Assembly: GCF_051020955.1 (NCBI RefSeq) | Contig: NW_027476157.1 | Coordinates: 310,001 to 374,000, forward strand | Source of the DNA: Megalopta genalis | Lineage: Eukaryota > Arthropoda > Insecta > Hymenoptera > Halictidae | Length of the DNA: 64,000 nucleotides | Direction of reading: 5' to 3' | In this document: positions 1 through 10,546 of the stretch, piece after piece | Position numbering within the stretch: the stretch's first letter is position 1 | Layout: the number at the start of each line of letters is the position of its first letter | Notes under the pieces: model-generated | The model's input: the letters and a program-made list of their open reading frames with translations, nothing else | Told to the model about the DNA's origin: nothing | Databases searched by the model: none | Made by a program: the position numbers and the translations under genes

Positions 1-495
1 CTAAATCATGTGTTTCGCATGGATTTGAAGCAAACTCGTTTGTTTCGCCTGCATTTGAAGCTATAACATTTAATCGCAAGCATGTAAAGCTAAATCATTT
101 GTTTCGCATGAATTTGAAGCTAAGCCTTCTACTTCGCATTGATTTGAAGCTAAATCATGTGTTTGGCTTGGATTTGAAGCTAACTTGTTTGTTTCGCATG
201 CAGTTGGATCCAAATCATGTATATCACAAGTATTTGAAGCTAAACCATTTGATCCGCATGGATTTGAAGCTAAGACTTCTACTTTGCATTGAATTGAAGC
301 TAACTCGTGTGTATCGCTTGGGTTTGAAGCTAATTCGTTTGTTTCGTCTGCATTTGAAGCTGTATCATTTATATCGCAAGTATATGAAGCTAAACCATTT
401 CTTTCGCAAGAATATGAAGCTAAACCATGTGTTTCGCTTGGATTTGAAGCTAACTCGTTTGTTTCGCCTGCATTTGAAGCTATATCATTTATATC

Positions 496-1010
496 ACAAG
501 TATATGAAGCTAAACCATTTGTTTCGCAAGTATGAAACTAAACCATGTGTTTCGCTTGGATTTGAAGCTAAATCATGTGTTTCGCATAGACTTGAAGCTC
601 CCTCGTTTGTTTCGCCTGCATTTGAAGCTATATCAATTATATCGCAAGTATTTGAAGCTAAATCATTTGCGTCGCATGGCTTTGAAGATAAGCCTTCTAC
701 TTTGGATTCATTTGAAGGTAAATCATGTGTTTCGCTTGGATTTGAAGCTAACTCGTTTGTTTCGCCTGCATTTGAAGCTATATCATTTTTGTCGCAAGTA
801 TGTGAAGCTAAATCATTTGTTTCGCATGGATTTGAAGTTAAGCCATCTACTCCGCATTGTTTTGAAACTAAATCATGTGTTTCGCTTGGATTTGAAGCTA
901 ACTCGTTTGTTTCGCCTGCATTTGAAGCTATATCAATTATATCGCAAGTATTTGAATCTAAATCATTTGTGTTGCATGGGTTTAAAGCTAACTCGTTTGT
1001 TTCGCCTGAT
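496..1010. repeat. Segmental duplication, copy 1 (CTCCCTCG marker block)
   Basis: This stretch matches 3,822-4,188. The offset is 3,326 bp in the first part and 3,176 bp after about position 780, so the second copy lacks exactly 150 bp, which is one pentamer. It contains the diagnostic monomer with GAAGCTCCCTCG near 595, where GCTCCC replaces the usual GCTAAC. That marker recurs near 3,920, 13,603, 17,552, 22,042, 26,448, 28,966, 34,362, 47,456, 52,032 (as CTCCATCG) and 59,864. The block is therefore ancestral to both HOR families. A 28-bp monomer near 530 (CAAGTATGAAAC) and a 29-bp one near 1,008 shift the phase. Confidence 0.85.
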
Positions 1011-3240
1011 TTGAAGCTATATCATTTATATCGCAAGTCTGTGAATCTAAATCATTTGTTTCGCATGGAGTTGAAACTAAGGCTTCTACTTCGCATTGAT
1101 TTGACACTAAATCATGTGTTTCGCTTGGATTTGAAGCTAACTCGTTTGTTTCGCCTGCATTTGATGCTGTATCAATTATATCGCAAGTATTTGAAGCTGA
1201 ATCATTTGTGTCACTCGGATTTGAAGCTAAGCCTTCTACTACGCATTGATTTGAAACTAAATCATCTGTTTTGCTTGGATTTGAATCTAACTCGTTTGTT
1301 TCGCCTGCATTTGAAGCTTTACCAATTATATCGCAATTATCTGAAGCTAAATCATTTGTTTCTCATGTATGTGAAGCTAAGCCTTCTACTTCGCATTGAT
1401 TTGAAACTAAACCATGTGTTTTGCTTGGATTTGAAGCTAACTCGTTTGTTTCGCCTGCATTTGAATTAAATCATAAATATCACAAGTATTTGAAGATAAC
1501 CCATTTTTTTTGCAAGAATATGAAGCTAAACAATGTGTTTCGCATCGATATGAAGCTAAATCATGTGTTTCTCTTGCATTTTAAACTAACTCATTTGTTT
1601 TGCATGCAGTTGAAGCTGAATCATGTTTATCACAAGTATCTGAAGCTAAACCACTTGTTTCGCAAGAATATAAAGCTAAACCATGTGCATCGCATTGATT
1701 TGAAGCTAAATCATGTGTTCCGCATGGATTTGAAGCTATCTCGTTTGTTTTGCCAGCAGTTGAAGGTATATCATTTATATCGCAAGTATTTGAAGCTAAA
1801 TCATTTGTGTCGCTTGGCATTGTGGCTAACCCTTCTACTTCGCATTGATTTGTAGCTAAATCATTTGTTTCCCTTGGATTTGAAGCTAACTCGATTGTGT
1901 CGCATGCAGTTGAAGCTAAATCATGTTTATCACAAGTATCTGAAGCTGAACCACTTGTTTCGCAAGTATATGAAGCTAATCCATGTGTTTCGCATGAATT
2001 TGGAGCTAAATCATGTGTTTGGCCTTCATCTGAAACTAACTCGTTTGTTTCGCCTGCGTTTGAAGCTATATCATGTATATCACAAGAATTTGAAGCAAAA
2101 TCATTTGATTCGCATGGATTTGAAGCCAAGCCTTCTACTTCGCATTGGTTTGAAGCAAAATCATGTGTTTCGCATGAATTTGAAGCTAACTCGTTTGTTT
2201 CGCGTGTAGTTGAAGCTAAATCATGTATATCACGAGTATTTGAAGCTAAAGTATCTGATTCTCATGGATTTGAAGCTAAGCCTTCTACTTCGCATTGATT
2301 TGTAGCTAAATAATCTGTTTCGCTTGGATTTGATGCTAATTCGTTTGTTTCGCATGCAGTTGAAGCTAAATCCTGTATATCATAAGTATCTGAAGCTAAA
2401 TAATTTGTTTCGCATGTATTTCATACTAAACCACGTGTTTCCCATGAATTTGAACCTGAATCATGTGTTTCGCATGCATTTGAAGCTTAATCATGTGTTT
2501 TGCATGGATTTGAATCTAAGTCATTTGTTTCGCATGGATTTGAAGCAAATTCGTATGTTTCGCCTGCATTTGAAGCTTTATCAATTATATCGCAAGTATT
2601 TGAAGCAAAATCATTTTTGTCACGTGGATTTGAAGCTTCGCCTTCTACTTCGCATTGATTTGAAACTAAACCATGTGTTGCGCTTGGATTTGAAGCTAAC
2701 TCGTTTCTTTCGCCTGCATTTGATAGTGTATCATTTATATCGCAAGTATATGTAGCTAAACCATTTGTTTCGGAAGAATATGAAGATAAACCATGTGTTT
2801 CGCTTGGATTTGAAGCTAACTCGTATGTTTCGCCTGCATTTGAAGCTATATCAATTATATCGCAAGTATTTGAAGCTAAATCATTTGTGTCGGATGGCTT
2901 TGAAGCTAATCCTTCTACTTCGCATTGATTTGAAGCTAAATCATGTGTTTCGCATGGATTTGATGCTAAATCGTTCGTTTCGCATGGAATTGAAGCTAAC
3001 AGGTTCGTTTCGCATGCATTTGAAGCTATATCACTTGTATCGCAAGTATTTGAAGAAAAATCATTTCTTTCGGATGGCTTTGTTGCTAAGACATCTAGTT
3101 CGCATTGATTTGAAGCTATATCATTTATATCGCAAGTATTTGAAGCTAAATCATTTCTCTGGCATGGATATGAAGCTAAACCTTCAACATCGCATTGATT
3201 TGAAGCCAAAGCTTGTGTTTCGCATGGATTTGAAGCTAAA

Positions 3241-3650
3241 TCATGTGTTTCGCTTGGATTTGAAGCTAAGCCTTCTACTTCGCATTGATTTAAAGCTAAA
3301 TACTGTGTTTGGCTTGGATTTGAAGCTTACTCGATTGTTTAGCATGCAGTTGGAGCTAAATCATGTTTATCACAAGTATCTGAAGCTAAACCACTTGTTT
3401 CGCAAAAATATGAAACTAAACCATGTGTTTCGAATTGTTTTGAAGCCAAATCATTCGTTTCGCATGGATTTGAAGCTAACTCGTTTGTTTTGCCTGCATT
3501 TGAAGTTATATCATTTATATCGCAAGTATTTGAAGCTAAATCATTTGTGTCGCATGGCTTTGAATATAAGCCTTCTACTTTAAATTAATTTGAAGGTAAA
3601 TCATGTGTTTCGCTTGGATTTAAAGCTAACTCGTTTGTTTCGCCTGCATT
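3241..3650. repeat. Segmental duplication shared with 13,071-13,480
   Basis: The two copies lie 9,830 bp apart. Shared private variants include TACTGTGTTTGGC (3,301), a C monomer with GATTGTTTAGCATGC (3,332), the G-like monomer with GTTTCGAATTG, and CTTTAAATTAATTTG near 3,578. Differences are few, for example TGAAGG against TGTAGG at the end. The CTTTAAATTAATTTG variant also sits in every HOR-1 unit (17,209; 21,699; 26,105; 28,623) and in HOR-2 units, so this block is a source of later amplified segments. Confidence 0.85.
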
Positions 3651-3821
3651 TGAAGCTATATCACTTATATCGCAAGTATTTGAAGCTAAGTCATTTGATT
3701 CGCATGGATATGAAGCTAAGCCTTCTACTTCGCATTGATTTGAAGCTAAATCATGTGTTTCGCTTGGTTTTAAAGCTAACTCGTTTGTTTCGCATGCGGT
3801 TGAAGCTATATCAAGTTTATC

Positions 3822-4188
3822 ACAAGTATATGAAGCTAAACCATTTGTTTCGCAAGTATGAAACTAAACCATGTGTTTTGCTTGGATTTGAAGCTAAATC
3901 ATGTGTTTCGCATAGACTTGAAGCTCCCTCGTTTGTTTCGCCTGCATTTGAAGCTATATCAATTATATCGCAAGTATTTGAAGCTAAATCATTTGCGTCG
4001 CATGGCTTTGAAGATAAGCCTTCTACTTTGGATTCATTTGAAGGTAAATCATGTGTTTCGCTTGGATTTGAAGCTAACTCGTTTGTTTCGCCTGCATTTG
4101 GAGCTATATCAATTATATCGCAAGTATTTGAATCTAAATCATTTGTGTTGCATGGGTTTAAAGCTAACTCGTTTGTTTCGCCTGAATT
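3822..4188. repeat. Segmental duplication, copy 2 (CTCCCTCG marker block)
   Basis: Second copy of the block at 496-1,010, shorter by 150 bp. The breakpoint falls inside repeated sequence, so its exact base cannot be fixed. It ends in a phase-shifted monomer (CCTGAATTGAAGC) that recurs in the HOR-1 units at 18,654 and 23,144. Confidence 0.85.
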
Positions 4189-4466
4189 GAAGCTATATCA
4201 CTTCTATCGCAAGTATTTGAAGCTAAACGATTTGTGTCGCATGGCTTTGAGGATAAGCCATCTACTTCGCATTGATTTTAAACTAAACCATGTGTTTCGC
4301 TTGGATTTCAAGCTAACTCGTTCGTTTCGCCTGCATTTGAAGCTATATCATTTATATCGCAAGTATATGAAGCTAAACCATTTGTTTCGCAAGAATATGA
4401 AGCTATGCCTGCTACTTCGCATTGATTTGAAACTAAATCATGTGTATCGCATGGATTTGAAGCTAA

Positions 4467-4484
4467 ATCAAGGGGTTTCGCATG
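4467..4484. repeat. AAGGGG insertion variant, left-most copy
   Basis: An A monomer carries an extra base, reading ATCAAGGGGTTTCGC instead of ATCATGTGTTTCGC. The same +1 variant, usually as AGGGGTTTTGC, recurs near 33,018, 37,185, 39,553, 49,918, 52,885, 54,955 and 62,327. It shifts the 30-bp phase by +1 each time and is a useful tag for tracing HOR-2 segments. Confidence 0.8.
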
Positions 4485-5167
4485 GATTTGACACTAACTC
4501 GTTTATTTCCCCTGCATTTGAACCTAAATCATGTTTATCACAATTATCGGAATCTAAACCATTTGTTTCGCAAGAATGTGAAGCTAAACCATGTGTTTCG
4601 CATGAATTTGAAGCTAAATCATGTGTTTCGCACAGATTTGAAGCTAACTCGTTTGTTTCGCCCTTATTTGAAGCTATATCATTTATATCGCAAGTCTGTG
4701 AATCTAAATCATTTGTTTCGCATGGAGTTGATGCTAAGGCTTCTACTTCGCATTGATTTGACACTAAATCATGTGTTTCGCTTGGATTTGAAGCTAACTC
4801 GTTTGTTTCGCCTGCATTTGATGCTGTATCAATTATATCGCAAGTATTTGAAGCTAAATCATTTGTGTCACTCGGATTTGAAGCTAAGCCTTCTACTTCG
4901 CATTGATTTGAAGCTAAATCATGCGTTTCGCATGGATTTGAAGCTATATCATTTGTTTCCCTTGCATTTGAAGCTAACTCGATTGTTTCGCATGCAGTTG
5001 AAGCTAAATCATGTTTATCACAAGTATCTGAAGCTAAACCACTTGTTTCGCAAGAATATGAAGCTAAACCATGTGTTTCGCATTGTTTTGAAGCTAAATC
5101 AGGTCTTCCGCATGGATTTGAAGCTAACTCGTTTGTTTTGCCTGCATTTGAAGCTAGTTCATTTATA

Positions 5168-5945
5168 TCGCAAGTATTTGAAGCTAAATCATTTGTGTCG
5201 CATGGATTTGAAGCTAAGCCTTCTACTTCGCATTGATTTGAAACTAAATCATGTGTTTCGCTTGGATTTGAAACTAACTCGTTTGTTTCGCCTGCATTTG
5301 AAGCTAAATCATGTTTATCACAAGTATCTGAATCTAAACCATTTGTTTCGCAAGAATATGAATCTAAACCATGTATTTCGCAAGAATTTGAAGCTAAATC
5401 ATGTGTTTTGCACAGATTTGAAGCTAACTCGTTTGTTTCGCCTGCATCTGAAGCTATATCAGTTATATCGCAAGTATTTGAATCTACATCATTTGTGTCG
5501 CATGCCTTTAAGCTAACTCGTTTGTTTCGCCTGCATTGAAACTATATCACTTCTATCGCAAGTATTTGATGCTAAATCATTTGTGTCGCATGGATTTGAT
5601 GCTAAGCATCTGCATCGCATTGATTTGAACCCAAATCATGTGTTTCGCATGCATTTGAAGCTTAATCATGTGTTCTGCATCGATTTGAAGCTAACTCGTT
5701 TGTTTCGCCTGCATTTGTAGCTATTTCATATATGAGGCAACTATTGGAAGCTAAATCATTCGTTTCGCATGGATTTGAAGCCAAGCCTTCTACTTCGCAT
5801 TGATTTGAAGCTAAATTATGTGCTTGGATTGGATTTGAAGCTAACTCGTTTGTTTCGCATGCAGTTGAATCCAAATCATGTATATCACAAGTATTTGAAG
5901 CTAAACCATTTGATTCGCATGGATTTGAAGCTAAGCCTTCTACTT
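5168..5945. repeat. Segmental duplication shared with 10,591-11,369
   Basis: The two copies are about 780 bp, offset 5,423-5,424 bp, with a handful of substitutions seen by eye. Private shared variants are the CATTTGTAGCTATTTCATATATGAGG stretch (near 5,711 and 11,133) and AAATTATGTGCTTGGATTGG (near 5,813 and 11,237). The second copy has one extra base (CTTCGTCATTG). This is one of the clearer old duplications linking the left and transitional domains. Confidence 0.85.
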
Positions 5946-7680
5946 CGCCTTGATTTGAAGCTAAATCATGTGTTTCGCTTGGATTTGATGCTAACGCGAT
6001 TGTTTCGCATGCAGTTGAAGCTAATTCATGTTTATCACAAGTATCTGAAGCTAAACCACTTGTTTCGCAAGTATATGAAGCTAAACCATGTGCTTCGCAT
6101 TGATTTGAAGCTAAATCTTGTGTTACGCATGGATCTGAAGCTAACTCGTTTGTTTTGCCTGCATTTGATGTTATATCATTTATAACGCAAGTATTTGAAG
6201 CTAAATCATTTGTTTCGCAAGTATTTGAAGAAATACCATTTGTTTCGCATGGATTTGAAGCTACTTCGTTTCTTTCGCCTGCAGTTGAACCTATATCACT
6301 TATATCGCAAGTATTTGAAGCTAAATCATTTGTTCCGCATGGATTTGAAGCTACGCCTTTTACTTCTCATTTATTTTTAGCTAAATCATGTGTTTCGCAT
6401 GAATTTGATGCTATCTCGTTTGTTTCGCCTGCATTTGAAGCTAAATCATGTTTATCACAAGTATCTGAATCTAAACCACTTGTTTCGCAAGCATATGAAG
6501 CTAAACCACGTGTTTCGCATGAATTTGAAGCTAAATCATGTTTATCACAAGTACCTGAATCTAAACCATTTGTTTCGCAAGAATATGAAGCTAAACCATT
6601 TGTTTCGCATGAATTTGAATCTAAGTCATGTGTTTCGCACAGATTTGAAGCTAACTCGTTTGTCTCGCCTGCATTTGAAGCTATATCAATTATATCGCAA
6701 AATATTTGAAGCTAAATCATTTGTGTCGCATGGCTTTGAAGATGAGCCTTCTGCTATGCATTAATTTGAAGGTAAATCATGTGTTTCGCTTGGATTTGAA
6801 GGTAACTCGTTTGTTTCGCCTGCATTTGAAGCTATATCAATTATATCGCAAGTATTTGAAGCTAAATCATTTGTGTTGCATGGCTTTGAAGCTAACTCGT
6901 TTGTTTCGCCTGCATTTGAAGCTATATCAATTATATCGCAAGTATTTGAATCTGAATCATTTGTGTCGCATGGCTTTGAGGATAAGCCTTCTACTTCGCA
7001 TTAATTTGAAGGTAAATCATGTGTTTCGCTTGGATTTGAAGGTAACTCGTTTGTTTCGCCTGCATTTGAAGCTATATCATTTATATCGCAAGTATGTGAA
7101 GCTAAATCATTTCTTTCGCAAGAATATGAAGCTAATCCATGTGTTTCGCATGAATTTGGAGCTAAATCATGTGTTTGGCCTGCATTTGAAGCTAACTCGT
7201 TTGTGTCGCCTGCATTTGAAGCTATTTCATTTATACCGCAAGAATTTGAAGCTAAATCATTCGTTTCACATGGATTTGAAGCTATGCCTTCTACTTGGCA
7301 TTGAATTGAAGCTAAATCGCGTGTATCGCTTAGATATGAAGCTAACTCGTTCGTTTCGCATGCAGTTGAATTTCAATCATGAATATCACAAGTATTTGAA
7401 GATAAACCAGTTGATTCGCATTGATTTGAAGTTAAGCCTTCTACTTCGCATTGATTTGAAGGTAATTGAAGTGTTTCGGTTGGATTTGAAGCTAACTCGT
7501 TTGTTTCGCATGCAGTTCAAGCTAAATCGTGTATATAATAAGTATCTGAAGCTATACAATTTGTTTCGCATGTATTTGATGCTAAACCACGTATTTCCCA
7601 TGAATTTGAACCTAAATCATGTATTTCGCATGCCTTTGAAGCTTACTCCTGTGTTTCCCATGGATTTGAAGCCTAGTCAT

Positions 7681-7740
7681 GTGTTTGCATGGATTGGATT
7701 CTCAGCTTTCTACGTCGGATTGACTAGAAGCTAAATCATG
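7681..7740. repeat. Most degenerate monomers of the array
   Basis: Two monomers here are barely recognisable: ATTGGATTCTCAGC and CTACGTCGGATTGACTAG replace the usual GATTTGAAGC and CTACTTCGCATTGATTTG. One monomer lost bases (GTGTTTGCATGG). Phase resumes at GAAGCTAAATCATG near 7,728. It is the least repeat-like 60 bp I found, but it is still alignable and is not an insertion of foreign sequence. Confidence 0.7.
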
Positions 7741-8189
7741 TGTTATGCTTAGATTTGAAGCTACCTCGTTTGTTTCGTCTGCAGTTGAGGCTAAATCATG
7801 TATATCAAAAATATTTGAAGCTAACCCATTTGATTCGCTTGGATTTGAAGCTAAGCCTTCTACTTCGCCTTGATTTGAAGCTAAATCATGTGTTTCGCTT
7901 GGATTTGATGCTAACGCGATTGTTTCGCATGCAGTTGAAGCTAAATCATGTATATCACAAGTATCTGAATCTAAACCATTTGTTTCGCAAGAATATGGAG
8001 CTAAACCATGTTTTTCTCATGAATTTGAAGCTCTCTCGTTTGTTTCGCATGCAGTTGAAGCTAAACTATGTATTTCACAAATATTTGAAGCTATACCATT
8101 TGTTCCGCATAGATTTGAAGCTGAGTGTTCTACTTCGCTTTGATTTGAAGCTAAGCCTTCTACTTCACATTGATTTGAAACTAAATCAT

Positions 8190-8450
8190 GTGTTTCGCTT
8201 AGATTTGAAGCTAACTCGATTGTTTCTCCTGCATTTGAAGCTATATCATTTATATCGCAAGTATGTGAAGCTAAATCATTTGTTTCCCATGGATTTGAAG
8301 CTTACTCGATTGTTTCGCATGCAGTTGGAGCTAAATCATGTTTATCACAAGTATCTGAAGCTAAACCACTTGTTTCGCAAGAATATGAAACTAAACCATG
8401 TGTTTCGAATTGATTTGAAGCCAAATCATTCGTTTCGCATGGATTTGAAG
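8190..8450. repeat. Segmental duplication shared with 11,693-11,953
   Basis: Offset is 3,503 bp. Shared private variants: GTTTCTCCTGC in a C monomer, GAAGCTTACTCGATTG, GCAGTTGGAGC and GTTTCGAATTGATTTG. Several substitutions separate the copies at the left end, so this duplication is older than those in the right half. Confidence 0.75.
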
Positions 8451-8991
8451 CTAAGCCTTCTACTTCGAACTGATTTGAAGCTAAATCATGCGTTTCGCAT
8501 GGATTTGAAACTAACTCGTTTGTTTCGCATGCAGTTGAAGCTAAATCATGTTTACCACAAGTATCTGCATCTAAACCACTTGTTTCGCAGGAATATGCAG
8601 CTAAACCATGTGTTAGCCATGAATTTGAAGCAAAATCATGTGTTTCCCTTGGGTTTGAAGCTAACACGTTTGATTCGTATGCAGTTGCAGCTTTATCAAT
8701 TATATCGCAAGTATTTGAAGCTAAATCAATTGTGTCGCATGGCTTTGAGGATAAGCCTTCTACTTCGCATTGATTTGAAACTAAACCATGTGTTTCGCTT
8801 GCATTTGAAGCTAACTCGTTTGTTTCGCCTGCATTTGAAGCTATATCAATTATATCGCAAGTATTTGAAGCTAAATCATTTGTGTCGCATGGCTTTGAAG
8901 ATAAGCCATCTACCTTGCATTAATTTGAAGGTAAATCATGTGTTTCGCTTGGATTTGAAGGTATGTCTACTACTTCGCATTGATTTGAAAC

Positions 8992-9348
8992 TAAATCATG
9001 TGTTTCGCATGGATTTGAAGCTAAATCATGTGTTTCGCATGGATGTGAAACTAACTCGATGTTTCGCCTGCAAATGAAGCTAAATCATGTTTATCACAAG
9101 TATCTGAATCTAAACCATTTGTTTCGCAAGAATATGAAGCTAATCCATGTGTTTCGCATGAATTTGAAGCTAAGTCATGTGTTTCGCACAGATTTGAAGC
9201 TAACTCATTGGTTTCGCCGGCATTTGAAGCTATATCAATTATATCGCAAGTATTTGAAGCTAAATCATTTGTGTCGCATGGCTTTGAAGATAAGCCTTCC
9301 ACTTTGCATTAATTTGAAGGTAAATCATGTGTTTCGCTTGGATTTGAA
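8992..9348. repeat. 357-bp block, copy 1 of a pair 1,198 bp apart
   Basis: Matches 10,190-10,546, with no difference that I could see. It contains two consecutive AATCATGTGTTTCGCATGG monomers, the short junction ACTCGATGTTTCGCC (29-bp monomer) and the variant GCCTGCAAATGAAGC. The spacing is 40 monomers minus 2 bp. The intervening sequence, 9,349-10,189, belongs to a different block that recurs at 13,755-14,595, so the pair flanks an inserted or recombined segment. Confidence 0.85.
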
Positions 9349-10189
9349 GCTAACTCGTTTGTTTCGCCTGCATTTGAAGCTATATCATTTTTGTCGCAAG
9401 TATGTGAAGCTAAATCATTTGTTTCGCATGGATTTGAAGTTAAGCCATCTACTTCGCATTGTTTTGAAACTAAATCATGTGTTTCGCTTGGATTTGAAGC
9501 TAACTCGTTTGTTTCGCCTGCATTTGAAGCTATATCAATTATATCGCAAGTATTTGAATCTAAATCATTTGTGTTGCATGGGTTTAAAGCTAACTCGTTT
9601 GTTTCCCCTGAATTGAAGCTATATCACTTCTATCGCAAGTATTTGAAGCTAAACGATTTGTGTCGCATGGCTTTGAGGATAAGACATCTACTTCGCATTG
9701 ATTTGAAGCTAAATCATGTGTTTCGCATGGATTTGAAGCTAACTCGCTTGTTTCGCCTGCATTTGAAGCTATATCAATTATATCGCAAGTATTTAAAGCT
9801 AAATCATTTGTGTCACATGGCTGTGAAGTTAAGCCTTCTACTTTGCATTAATTTGAAGGTAAATCATGTGTTTCGCTTGGATTTGAAGGTAAATCATGTG
9901 TTTCGCACAGATTTGTAGCTAACTCGTTTATTTCGCCTGCATTTGAACCTATATTATTTATATAGCAAGTATGTGAAGCTAAATCATTTGTTTCGCATGG
10001 ATTTGAAGCTAAGCCTTCTACTTCGCATTGATTTGAAACTAAATCATGTGTTTCGCTTGGATTTGAATCTAACTCGTTTGTTTCGCCTGCATATGAAGCT
10101 TTATCAATTATATCGCAAGTATTTAAAGCTAAATCATTTGTGTCGCATGGCTGTGAAGTTAAGCCTTCTACTTTGCATTAATTTGAAGG
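9349..10189. repeat. Block shared with 13,755-14,595 and HOR-1 units
   Basis: Offset to 13,755-14,595 is 4,406 bp, and further copies lie at +9,046 and +13,536 in HOR family 1. It includes the D variant TATCATTTTTGTCGC, the phase-shifted CCTGAATTGAAGC monomer, GAGGATAAGACATC and the TATTATTTATAT variant of D. It shows that a 4.4-4.6 kb periodicity reaches back into the transitional domain even though the sequence between the blocks differs. Confidence 0.8.
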
Positions 10190-10546
10190 TAAATCATGTG
10201 TTTCGCATGGATTTGAAGCTAAATCATGTGTTTCGCATGGATGTGAAACTAACTCGATGTTTCGCCTGCAAATGAAGCTAAATCATGTTTATCACAAGTA
10301 TCTGAATCTAAACCATTTGTTTCGCAAGAATATGAAGCTAATCCATGTGTTTCGCATGAATTTGAAGCTAAGTCATGTGTTTCGCACAGATTTGAAGCTA
10401 ACTCATTGGTTTCGCCGGCATTTGAAGCTATATCAATTATATCGCAAGTATTTGAAGCTAAATCATTTGTGTCGCATGGCTTTGAAGATAAGCCTTCCAC
10501 TTTGCATTAATTTGAAGGTAAATCATGTGTTTCGCTTGGATTTGAA
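10190..10546. repeat. 357-bp block, copy 2
   Basis: Second copy of 8,992-9,348. After it the sequence diverges (GAAGGTAACTCGTATG) and runs into the block shared with 5,168-5,945. Confidence 0.85.

Larger units (their letters stand above)
1..8991. repeat. Left diverged domain of the array
   Basis: Monomers here carry more private substitutions than those further right, and the order of monomer classes is less regular. Kilobase-scale periodicity is weak; only scattered segmental duplications of 0.3-0.8 kb link it to later positions. Examples of private changes are TTTGTAGCT for TTTGAAGCT (near 1,851, 2,302 and 5,716) and GCTTAATC for GCTAAATC (near 2,486 and 5,662). No gene is visible. The higher divergence is what is expected of an older or peripheral part of a satellite array, but the true edge is not in view, so this is inference. 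Confidence 0.75.

Noticed and set aside
99..1469. 456-codon open frame and many similar ones as real genes
   Set aside because: These arise because the 30-bp unit has no stop in the LKL-type frame. This one switches between two decapeptide phases at a 28-bp and a 29-bp monomer, its TTG/ATG starts recur in every monomer, and no ribosome site, signal peptide, unique domain or promoter is associated.
2487..3209. Minus-strand 240-codon acidic repeat protein (NPCETHDLAS-type)
   Set aside because: The frame has a steady pattern but ends in a TAA formed by a GCTTAATC variant, and similar frames along the array are cut by recurrent stops and indels. Not supported as a gene; kept as an ancestry question in the findings.
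7681..7740. Foreign insertion at the degenerate spot
   Set aside because: The 60 bp still align to two monomers with many substitutions and a small deletion; there is no target-site duplication or terminal repeat.
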